DNA of 5,520 bases from the NCBI GenBank assembly GCA_905207535.1, contig CAJLLX010000115.1, positions 1-5,520 of the forward strand, given 5' to 3'. The DNA comes from an uncultured Muribaculaceae bacterium (lineage in GTDB: Bacteria > Bacteroidota > Bacteroidia > Bacteroidales > Muribaculaceae). The translations under genes and the position numbers were made by a program. A model generated the notes under the pieces. It saw only the letters and a list, made by a program, of their open reading frames with translations. It was not told the DNA's origin and searched no databases. This document shows positions 1 through 5,520 of the stretch, in pieces. How positions within the stretch are numbered: position 1 is the stretch's first letter; each line of letters begins with the position of its first letter.

Positions 1-2036
1 CCGATGTTGTAGATGTTGCTCGAGGGGGCTGTGGGATAGAAGCCCATGCAGTTGAAGAGATACCATGCCGACATCTGTCCGCAGTCGTCGTTGCCGCTGA
101 GGGCGTCGGGGGTGTTGCCGTAGAAGCGGTCGACAATCTCGCGCACGCGCTGCTGGCACTGCCAGGGGCGTCCGATGTAGTTGTAGAGGTATGCCACCTG
201 ATGGCAGGGCTCGTTGCCGTGCCAGTAGGCTCCTATGCGGCCTTGGATGTCGTGTGCGCCTGGGATATCCTCGGGCAGGTCGACCATGAAGAGGGAGTCG
301 AGGCGCTGGATGTAGCGCTTGCGGCCCACCTCGTTGATGTGGCCCTGCACATCGTGGGGCACATACCAGGTGTATTGCACGGTGAAGCCCTCGGTGATGT
401 CGCCCCAGCCGTTGACCGAGCCGGGACCTTCGTAGGCGATGGGTGAGAAGGGTGTGCGCCATTGGCCTTTGCTGTCGCGGCCGCGCATGTAGCCGGTGCT
501 TTTGTCGATGAGGTTCTGATAGCCGAGCGAGCGCTGCAGGAAGCGGCGGTACTCGTCTTCCTTGCCGAGCTTTTTCGCAGCCATGGCTATGCAATAGTCG
601 TCGAAGGCATATTCGAGGGTTTTCGACACCGATTCCTTCTCTTTGTCGAAGGGCACATAGCCGTTGGCGATGTAATCGGGGATGCAGTCGTAGTTGGGGT
701 TGCAGGCGGTGGCCACCATGGCCTCGAAAGCGCGCTCACGGTCGAATCCGGGCACATCCTTCACTATCATGTCGGCGAGCACCGACACGGCGTGGTAGCC
801 GATCATACACCAGTTCTCGCCGCCGTAGAACGACCATATGGGGAGCATGTGCTCCACGCTCTGATCGTAGTGGGCGAGCATGGAGTTGGCGATATCGGCC
901 TGCACGTCGGTCTGCACGAGGTTGAAGAGCGGGTGCAGGGCGCGGTAGGTGTCCCAGAGCGAGAGGGTGGTGAGATTGGTGAATCCGTCGGCTTTGTGGA
1001 TGCTCTTGTCGAGGCCGCGGTAGCTGCCGTCGGCATCCTGGAAGATGAAGGGGTGGAGGAAAGCATGGTACACCGAGGTGTAGAAGGTCTCCTTCTGCTT
1101 CTGGTCACCCTCCATCTCGAATTTCGCCAGCTGCGCGTTCCATGCGTCGCGCCCTTCGGCGCGAACCTGCTCGAACGATTTGTGGTCGATCTCCCGGAGG
1201 TTTTCAAGGGCTCCGGCGGCGCTGACGCCCGACACTGCGGTGCGCACCGTGATCTGCTCTCCGGGGACGGCGTCGAACTCCAGGGCGAGCTTCACGTTTT
1301 TGCCGTAGGTCTCGCGGTCGCTGCGGAAGCGCGAAGTGTTGTAGATCACCGGTTTGTCGTCCATATAGATGCGCGCATCAGTGAGTGGGCGCGAGAAAGT
1401 GGCGGCGAAGTAGACATGACGCTCAGGCACCCAGCCCTTTACGAGCTTGTAGCCTGTGATGGTGCTGTCGTTGACGATGCGGATGTTGGCCCACTCGCAC
1501 GAGCTGCGCAGGGTGTGGTTGAGGTCGACAAGGAGCCACGATTTCCCCGGGGTGTCGTAGGTGAAGCGGAGCATGCCGGCGCGCTTGGCGGCAGTGGCCT
1601 CGCAGTTGACGTTGGGGTCGGTGAGGCGCAGGCGGTAGTAGTTGGCCGTGGCCTCCTCGTCGTCGTGGCTGTAGCGCGAGCGATAGCCCTCGTCGGGCTT
1701 CTCGTGGGTGGAGGGTGTGAGCTGCAGCTCTCCGTGGCCGGGCACAAAGAGGAAGTCGCCGAGGTCGGGGATGCCGGTGCCGCTGAGGTGGGTGAGGCTG
1801 AAGCCCAGCATCGTGGGATGGTCGTACTTGTATCCGGCGGCGGTGTCGTAGTCGTCGGTATCGGTGTCGGGGCTGATCTGAATGCCTCCGAAGGGTACCT
1901 GTGCGCCGGGGTACACGTTGCCGAATCCGAGTGTGCCGATGAGCGGATTGACATACTGTGTCAAATCAGCGTCAACGGCCGTAGCGCTCAGCGCCACGGC
2001 CGCAAAGGCAGATAGCATGATCTGTTTGCTCTTCAT
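1..2036 (-). CDS. GH92 family alpha-mannosidase, probably alpha-1,2-specific (3' end cut by window edge)
   Basis: This is an exo-acting, calcium-dependent alpha-mannosidase that releases mannose from glycans. 678 full codons are present. GH92 enzymes usually run to about 740-760 residues, so the last 60-90 are probably beyond the left edge. Seen: a signal peptide (residues 1 to about 20-23, no lipobox cysteine); the N-terminal beta-sandwich opening YVNPLIGT (28-35) and GNVYPGAQVPFG (39-50); GFSLTHLSGTG (78-88); SLWDTYRALHP (359-369) in the helical catalytic barrel; TEGFTVQYTWYVPHD (548-562), HGNEP (606-610) and GNDDCGQMSAWY (648-659). The last three are the family's acidic catalytic and calcium-site blocks. 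In GH92, HGNE is associated with alpha-1,2-mannosidases. The ATG at 2036 is chosen because the signal peptide follows at once. It lies 18 bp after the upstream peptidase stop, so the two are probably co-transcribed. No Shine-Dalgarno precedes it (the spacer is pyrimidine-rich), as is usual in Bacteroidota. Family call very secure; linkage specificity is inferred; likely periplasmic or secreted. Confidence 0.95.
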   Translation of the reverse strand, partial: MKSKQIMLSAFAAVALSATAVDADLTQYVNPLIGTLGFGNVYPGAQVPFGGIQISPDTDTDDYDTAAGYKYDHPTMLGFSLTHLSGTGIPDLGDFLFVPGHGELQLTPSTHEKPDEGYRSRYSHDDEEATANYYRLRLTDPNVNCEATAAKRAGMLRFTYDTPGKSWLLVDLNHTLRSSCEWANIRIVNDSTITGYKLVKGWVPERHVYFAATFSRPLTDARIYMDDKPVIYNTSRFRSDRETYGKNVKLALEFDAVPGEQITVRTAVSGVSAAGALENLREIDHKSFEQVRAEGRDAWNAQLAKFEMEGDQKQKETFYTSVYHAFLHPFIFQDADGSYRGLDKSIHKADGFTNLTTLSLWDTYRALHPLFNLVQTDVQADIANSMLAHYDQSVEHMLPIWSFYGGENWCMIGYHAVSVLADMIVKDVPGFDRERAFEAMVATACNPNYDCIPDYIANGYVPFDKEKESVSKTLEYAFDDYCIAMAAKKLGKEDEYRRFLQRSLGYQNLIDKSTGYMRGRDSKGQWRTPFSPIAYEGPGSVNGWGDITEGFTVQYTWYVPHDVQGHINEVGRKRYIQRLDSLFMVDLPEDIPGAHDIQGRIGAYWHGNEPCHQVAYLYNYIGRPWQCQQRVREIVDRFYGNTPDALSGNDDCGQMSAWYLFNCMGFYPTAPSSNIYNI

Positions 2037-2054
2037 ATAAGGGGAGAAAGACGG

Positions 2055-2909
2055 TTATTCTACGGGTTTTGCTTTAGCGCGGTCCTCATCGTCGCCTACT
2101 GCGGCCATATATTCGGCCCAGAGGTTCTTCACCGAGTTTTTTTCGTCGCGTCCGAGGATGCTGTACATAGCCTCGTCCCACGACCAGGGCACCACGTCGA
2201 TGGCAGTGCGGTTGAATTTGCGGATGAAGTCCTTATCCTTATTGAGGCTGAGCCAGTAGAGGAAGTAGCCGGTCTGGCGGTAGCCGCTCATCCAGTTGCC
2301 GCCGCGCGGACGGTCTTTCGACGCGAAATCCTGGTTGAAGCATCCGCAGGCCACTCTCACGGCGTCGGCGCATCCCTCGATGAAAGCCCAGCAGGGGCTC
2401 TTGCCGTCGTATTCGCCGGCACCGGTGGGGCAGTGCTGGAAGGCGTGGGTGAGCTCGTGGTAGATTACGCCGCGAGTCTCGTAGTCGAGCTTGAGGGTGT
2501 CGTTGTCGGCGAAGCTTTTCTCGATCCAGTCGGTGCTGTAGTCGATGCGCACGTTGTGGCCTCCGCCGCTCTTGTAGGAGATGCCATCGAATTTACGTAC
2601 CACATAGTCGATGTCGGTGATGTTGGGGATGCTGTCCTTGGGCGAGAAATAGAGGGTCTGGATCACCCGGCGTGCGTTGTCGGTGATATAGCTTTCGGGA
2701 TCCTTGACGATGCTGCGGTAGATTTTCGCACCTTCGGTCTCGGGCGACTGAATGGAGAAATTGATTTTGCCGGGGTTGTATTTGCGCCATTTCTTCTCGA
2801 TCTTGATCGGCTCGTGATATTTGGCGGGCCTTGAGGTGGGATTGGCTGCTGAAAGGGCCGGGGCTGCAATGAGGATTGAAGCCGCGAGGGAGACGATAAA
2901 GTGTTTCAT
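2055..2909 (-). CDS. Exported zinc metallopeptidase-like protein, basic secretory protein (BSP) family
   Basis: A 284-residue predicted metallopeptidase. Seen: a signal peptide (residues 1 to about 22, hydrophobic core FIVSLAASILIAAPALS, small residues before the likely cut, no lipobox); the zinc site HELTHAFQH at 151-159, with E152 the expected general base and H151 and H155 ligands; then FIEGCADAVR at 176-185, where E178 or D182 may supply the third ligand. HExxH followed by an EG-AD-VR block is the hallmark of the BSP family, known from plants and bacteria. The rest also fits: a helical C-terminal part with PWSWDEAMYSILG (241-253) and NLWAEY (262-267). Five cysteines cluster at 160, 173, 180, 188 and 190, around the active site, so disulfides are possible in the periplasm. 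The acidic C-terminal tail (GDDED) looks disordered. It starts 140 bp after the GH130 gene, past a hairpin, and ends 18 bp before the GH92 gene. The substrate is unknown; the context suggests the protein part of mannosylated glycoproteins. Family call firm, activity and substrate inferred. Confidence 0.88.
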   Translation of the reverse strand: MKHFIVSLAASILIAAPALSAANPTSRPAKYHEPIKIEKKWRKYNPGKINFSIQSPETEGAKIYRSIVKDPESYITDNARRVIQTLYFSPKDSIPNITDIDYVVRKFDGISYKSGGGHNVRIDYSTDWIEKSFADNDTLKLDYETRGVIYHELTHAFQHCPTGAGEYDGKSPCWAFIEGCADAVRVACGCFNQDFASKDRPRGGNWMSGYRQTGYFLYWLSLNKDKDFIRKFNRTAIDVVPWSWDEAMYSILGRDEKNSVKNLWAEYMAAVGDDEDRAKAKPVE

Positions 2910-2997
2910 TTGTGATATGTGATTGGGAATGTTAATTTTTGAGACCGAAAATGTTGATTCGCGAGACAGGATAGTATGATCCGTTTGAGTGCACGGA
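2910..2997 (-). promoter_or_regulatory. Leader of the peptidase-GH92 pair; possible separate promoter not identifiable
   Basis: 88 bp between the hairpin and the peptidase start, clearly more AT-rich than the genes. It includes an A/T run near 2933-2945. If the hairpin ends the GH130 transcript, a promoter for the peptidase and GH92 genes must lie here. I find no convincing Bacteroidota-type pair (TTTG near -33 and TAnnTTTG near -7) on the minus strand; the best is a weak TAACATTC match. No Shine-Dalgarno precedes the start. Confidence 0.25.
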
Positions 2998-3033
2998 ATC
3001 CCGTAAGGGGGTACTCCACCCCCCTCACGGGAT
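2998..3033 (-). terminator. Strong intergenic hairpin after the GH130 gene, terminator-like but with little U-tract
   Basis: Read on the minus strand, a 14-nt arm (ATCCCGTGAGGGGG, 3033-3020), an 8-nt loop and a second arm (CCCCCTTACGGGAT, 3011-2998) form an uninterrupted 14-bp stem with a single G-U wobble. It begins 16 nt after the GH130 stop codon. The downstream side reads TTCCGTGCAC, so the U-run of a classical intrinsic terminator is nearly absent. It could be a terminator, an attenuating or partial terminator inside an operon, or a 3'-end stabilising structure. The structure is certain as a complementarity; its role is inferred. Confidence 0.55.
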
Positions 3034-3049
3034 CGTTACGCGCGAGGTT

Positions 3050-5455
3050 TTAGCGCACTGTCACCTTGGCGGTGGCGGTGCCTTGGTCGGCGCAGACGCT
3101 GAGGATGTAGAGGCCGGGTGCTACGGCGGGCACTGTGTAGGAGCCTTCGGCTGAAACAGCGCTGTCAACGAGCGCACCGGCTATGGTGTAGAGGCGTGTC
3201 ACACAGTTGGTGGCGGCGTAGGCTACGGTCTGCCCGGCTGTGAGGGCCGAGGGGAGGACAATTTGGCTGCTCTCCACGGCTACATCGGCCACTCCGTCGG
3301 TGGTTTTCTCACCCTTGACGTCGAAGGCGTAGATGCGCGAGGTGTGGGCGTTCATATCCTCGGCTGTGCGGGGCACGGTGAGCTTCACGTAGCGGGCTTT
3401 GACAGGTGTGTCGAGGTTGTCCTCCTTGGTGTTGCGGTCTTTGCCGTCGGCTTTGTCGACCACCACCTGCCAGCAGTTGTTTTCGTCGCCTTTCGGGGTG
3501 ATCTTGCTGAGGTCGGGAGCCGTGGTGCTCACGGCTATCTGATAGTGGGTGACGTTGTCGTCGGGTTCGAGGTTCTTGCAATCATACATCGAGAAGCCGT
3601 GGATGTTGTACTCGTCTTCGAGATCTATGACTGCGAACTTAAAAGGGTCGTTGTTGATGTCGGCTTTATAGAAACACCATTTGCGCGATTTGTCGGTGTA
3701 GTTGCCGGCGAGGAGGTTGATGGCCTGCTCGCGCTCGTTGGTGGAGTCGTAGGCTTTGAGCATAGTTTTACCCACGCTGACCACATCGCCGCGCTCGGCT
3801 GCGCGCGAAAATTCGCCGAAGATGTCCACGCCGTAGATGCGTGTGGCACTATCCTTCTCGCCGTTGGGGCGGGTGCCGCGCTTGATGACGAGCTTCACAA
3901 AGCGCACCTCCACGGGCTCGAAGCTGTCGTCCTTGGTGCCCAGCGAGGCCACATCGGTGCGGTGCACGAGCTCATGCCAGTCGTCATCGTTGCCGGTAAG
4001 GCTGGTGTAGATCCAGTATTCGGGCACATTGCCGCAATTGGCCTCGCGGGTGTCGACGTCGCGAAACACGAAGCGGTCCATCAGGTAGTAGTCGGTGAAC
4101 TCAAACACTACCCAGGGCTGATCGTTTTTGTTGTCGCACCATTTTTTGTTGGGGTTGCTGTAGGAGGTGTTGAGGTAGAAGGCGCTCTCGCCGTCGTTGG
4201 CAGCGCCGCTCGATGCCTTCACGAAGCAGCGGAGCTTGCCGTGGCCTCCGGCGGGATAATGGTTGATCAGACGCTCGGGCAGCAAGAGCTTGGCGGTGTC
4301 GCCTATGCCGGAGCGGTTGGCGGGGTCGTAGACGGCGACACCCACCTTGGAGTCGGCGCAGCCGTAGTAGAGATACCATTTGCTCTGGAAATATACCAGA
4401 CCTTCGATAAACACGGTGCCGGCGGCATACTGGCCTGTCTTCTCAAATGCCTCCATGGGGCGGAAGAAAGGCTTGTCGAGGCGGCCGATCACCTCGTAGG
4501 GGTTGTCGAGGCTGAAAAGCACCTGACCTGCGGCGTAGGTGTTGGCGGGGTAATTGACGTCGCCGTCGTTGCCGCTGCGGTTTTTGCCGTTGTAGAAGAG
4601 CAGGATACCCTTGTCGGTGATCACTGCGGGAGGACCGCACTCGGTGAGGTTGCTGTCGAAGTAGCCCTTGCGGGTGTCGATGAGATGGATGAGGTCCTTA
4701 TTTTCGTTGACGTAGGGAGTCCAGTGCACGAGGTCGTCGCTGGTGGCAGCGGCTACATACTGTTCGCCCCAGTACATGAGGTATTTCTGCTCACCTCCGA
4801 TGGTCACCTTGGCGGCACGCTGCACGCCATCCTTCACTTCGGTGACGATGGAGCCGGATTTGCAGCCGAGGTCTTTGTATTTGCCGTCGAAGGCATCGAG
4901 GAAAGCGGGGCCGTGATGGGTCCATGTGAGGAGGTCGTCGCTGGTGGCGATACACAGGCGGGGCACCTTGTTGTTCCAGCCGGTGTATGTCATCACATAG
5001 ATGGTCTTGCCGTTAATCTCAGCTTCCACCACGCGTGGATCCTCGGTGCCTCCCTTCCATTCGTATTCCTTCGACATCTCGCTCTGGTCGGGATACATCA
5101 CCGGGGTGGCGCGGCGGCTGTCGATGGTGATGCCGTCTGACGACTCGGCCAGGCCGATACGCGAGGTGCGGCCGCCGATGCCGGCGTTGGGATTGTCCTC
5201 GGCGCGGTAAAGGATGCAGATTTTGCCGTCCTTAACCACGGCGGCGGGATTGAATGTGTCGGCAAACTCCCATTTCACATCTTCACCGGTCATCGGACAT
5301 GTGAAAGTGCTCTCTTGTTTGGGCGTGATGATGGGGTTGACGCCCTCAGGGCGTACGAACCCGCCGAAAGCCCAATCGGGCAGCACATTGGCATCATCGG
5401 CAAAGGCCGGCAATGACATGGCGCATGCTGCTGCGAGTAATAATTTCTTTAACAT
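3050..5455 (-). CDS. GH130 beta-mannosidase-like enzyme with two F5/8C-like modules and a T9SS-type C-terminal domain
   Basis: An 801-residue exported multidomain glycosidase. A signal peptide spans residues 1-19 (LPAFA|DD, signal peptidase I type). Residues about 30-395 form a five-bladed propeller of GH130: FNPAA (68-72), LYRAED (82-87), GGRTSRIGLAESSDG (94-108), GGTEDPR (135-141, D139 the expected proton donor), CKSGSIV (198-204), MYWGEQYVAAATSDDLVHW (227-245), ECGPPA (272-277), LFYNGKN (286-292) and LYYGCADSKVGVAVYDP (362-378). The pattern is closest to the hydrolytic beta-1,2-mannosidases described from Bacteroides (BT3780/BACOVA_03624 type) rather than to mannosyl-glucose or mannosyl-GlcNAc phosphorylases: E231 stands where phosphorylases carry basic phosphate-binding residues. 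Two divergent galactose-binding-like modules (about 400-549 and 556-717) and a sorting-type beta domain (about 729-801) follow. The ATG at 5455 is the only in-frame ATG after an in-frame stop (TAA, 5512-5510). No Shine-Dalgarno is seen. GH130 assignment firm; beta-1,2 linkage and hydrolysis are inferred by motif recall, without an alignment. Confidence 0.9.
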   Translation of the reverse strand: MLKKLLLAAACAMSLPAFADDANVLPDWAFGGFVRPEGVNPIITPKQESTFTCPMTGEDVKWEFADTFNPAAVVKDGKICILYRAEDNPNAGIGGRTSRIGLAESSDGITIDSRRATPVMYPDQSEMSKEYEWKGGTEDPRVVEAEINGKTIYVMTYTGWNNKVPRLCIATSDDLLTWTHHGPAFLDAFDGKYKDLGCKSGSIVTEVKDGVQRAAKVTIGGEQKYLMYWGEQYVAAATSDDLVHWTPYVNENKDLIHLIDTRKGYFDSNLTECGPPAVITDKGILLFYNGKNRSGNDGDVNYPANTYAAGQVLFSLDNPYEVIGRLDKPFFRPMEAFEKTGQYAAGTVFIEGLVYFQSKWYLYYGCADSKVGVAVYDPANRSGIGDTAKLLLPERLINHYPAGGHGKLRCFVKASSGAANDGESAFYLNTSYSNPNKKWCDNKNDQPWVVFEFTDYYLMDRFVFRDVDTREANCGNVPEYWIYTSLTGNDDDWHELVHRTDVASLGTKDDSFEPVEVRFVKLVIKRGTRPNGEKDSATRIYGVDIFGEFSRAAERGDVVSVGKTMLKAYDSTNEREQAINLLAGNYTDKSRKWCFYKADINNDPFKFAVIDLEDEYNIHGFSMYDCKNLEPDDNVTHYQIAVSTTAPDLSKITPKGDENNCWQVVVDKADGKDRNTKEDNLDTPVKARYVKLTVPRTAEDMNAHTSRIYAFDVKGEKTTDGVADVAVESSQIVLPSALTAGQTVAYAATNCVTRLYTIAGALVDSAVSAEGSYTVPAVAPGLYILSVCADQGTATAKVTVR
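3053..3271 (-). other. C-terminal T9SS (Por)-type sorting domain of the GH130 protein
   Basis: Residues about 729-801. The pattern is a small beta-sandwich: VTRLYTIAGALVDS (752-765), then SYTVPAVAPGLYILSV (772-787) and a terminal KVTVR (797-801). The order 'YxxxGxxV, then LPxGxYIVxV, then KVxVR at the very end' is the known signature of type A C-terminal domains that direct cargo through the type IX secretion system in Bacteroidota. If functional, the enzyme would be exported across the outer membrane and anchored or released there. Alternatively it is just a cell-surface beta domain; no T9SS gene is visible here to decide. Confidence 0.65.
3305..3790 (-). other. F5/8C-like module 2 of the GH130 protein, a divergent copy of module 1
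   Basis: Residues about 556-717. It repeats the order of landmarks seen in module 1: NLLAGNYTDKSRKWCFYK (580-597), FAVIDLEDEYNIHGFSMYDC (607-626), HYQIAVST (637-644), CWQVVVD (661-667), VKARYVKLTVPR (685-696) and TSRIYAFDVKGE (705-716). The shared KWC block, RYVKL/RFVKL strand and RIY..D..GE ending suggest an old internal duplication. Sequence identity between the copies is low by eye, and an insertion (about 645-660) makes this copy longer. Confidence 0.7.
3809..4258 (-). other. F5/8C (discoidin/CBM32-like) module 1 of the GH130 protein
   Basis: Residues about 400-549 of the GH130 protein. Typical pieces are NKKWCDN (436-442) followed by PWVVFEF (447-453), a strand-turn YLMDRFVFRDVDTR (457-470), YWIYTS (480-485), DWHELV (492-497) and the closing block VEVRFVKLVIKR (515-526) with TRIYGVDIFGE (538-548). 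KWC followed by a hydrophobic strand is common in Bacteroidales F5/8C-like domains. The expected role is sugar or cell-wall binding. The ligand cannot be read from sequence, and the start boundary is approximate. Confidence 0.72.
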
Positions 5456-5495
5456 AACAATTCTTTTAATAGGTATAGGCGGATGATGCGCCCAC

Positions 5496-5514
5496 GTTAA
5501 TTGTTTGAGTTAAT
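5496..5514. repeat. Short direct repeat in the GH130 leader
   Basis: GTTAAT occurs twice (5496-5501 and 5509-5514), with starts 13 bp apart, in the AT-rich leader upstream of the GH130 gene. Such spacing could mark a regulator site or be chance in an AT-rich stretch. The rest of the leader (5456-5495) shows no promoter consensus I can defend, so the true promoter may lie beyond the right edge. Confidence 0.2.
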
Positions 5515-5520
5515 GCGTAT

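Noticed and set aside
462..2015. A 517-codon open frame on the plus strand opposite the GH92 gene
   Set aside because: Same reasons: valine/glycine/histidine-rich antisense translation, no family motif, fully covered by a convincing GH92 coding frame on the minus strand.
2433..2834. A 133-codon plus-strand frame opposite the peptidase gene
   Set aside because: It lies wholly within the well-supported metallopeptidase coding region and has only biased composition (V, G, D, A), so it is a shadow.
2933..2941. TAATTTTTG on the plus strand, resembling a Bacteroidota -7 box (TAnnTTTG)
   Set aside because: The spacing is off by one base, it points rightwards into the 3' end of the GH130 gene, and there is no plus-strand gene for it to serve. 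It is more likely chance in an AT-rich spacer.
3263..5140. A 625-codon open frame on the plus strand opposite the GH130 gene
   Set aside because: The translation is low-complexity and rich in V, A, G, H and E, with no recognisable domain. It mirrors the codon bias of the GC-rich gene beneath it, whose protein matches GH130 along its length. It is a shadow frame.
5214..5486. A 90-codon plus-strand frame covering the start of the GH130 gene and its leader
   Set aside because: It is antisense to the signal peptide and first propeller blade, and shows no signal, motif or plausible neighbour on its strand.
1..5520. Possible CRISPR array, tRNA, rRNA, insertion sequence, riboswitch or attachment site
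   Set aside because: Only about 225 bases are non-coding. They contain no regularly spaced repeats, cloverleaf, transposase fragment or terminal inverted repeats; the only strong secondary structure is the hairpin at 2998-3033.

Overview
The window holds three genes, all read right to left on the minus strand. It looks like part of a carbohydrate-utilisation locus from a GC-rich Bacteroidota, probably a gut-type member of the Bacteroidales. The evidence is a GH92 plus GH130 glycosidase pairing, a 'basic secretory protein' metallopeptidase, galactose-binding-like domains with the KWC signature common in Bacteroidales enzymes, a C-terminal sorting-type domain, and no clear Shine-Dalgarno sequence before any start. 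I cannot name the genus.

Layout in transcription order. Positions 5456-5520 are a short AT-richer leader with no promoter I can defend. Positions 3050-5455 encode an 801-residue exported GH130 enzyme, best matched to the hydrolytic beta-1,2-mannosidase type. It is followed by two divergent F5/8C-like modules and a type IX secretion-like C-terminal domain. Positions 2910-3049 are a spacer with a strong hairpin (2998-3033) that pairs fully only in the minus-strand transcript. Positions 2055-2909 encode an exported zinc metallopeptidase of the basic secretory protein family (HELTH, then EGCAD). After 18 bp comes a GH92 alpha-mannosidase (2036 to the left edge), which is intact at its N-terminus and cut by the window after 678 codons.

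Inferred joint role: the GH130 enzyme would remove beta-linked mannose, the GH92 enzyme would remove alpha-1,2-mannose (it carries the HGNE motif), and the peptidase would cut the protein part of the substrate. This fits a system for mannosylated glycoprotein, such as fungal mannoprotein or high-mannose glycans, but the substrate is an inference. No SusC/SusD pair, regulator, RNA gene, mobile element or CRISPR array is visible. Very long plus-strand open frames lie opposite the GH92 and GH130 genes and are judged to be shadows. I see no wholly new system. The points most worth a second look are the enzyme-peptidase grouping, the GH130 domain architecture and the directional hairpin.
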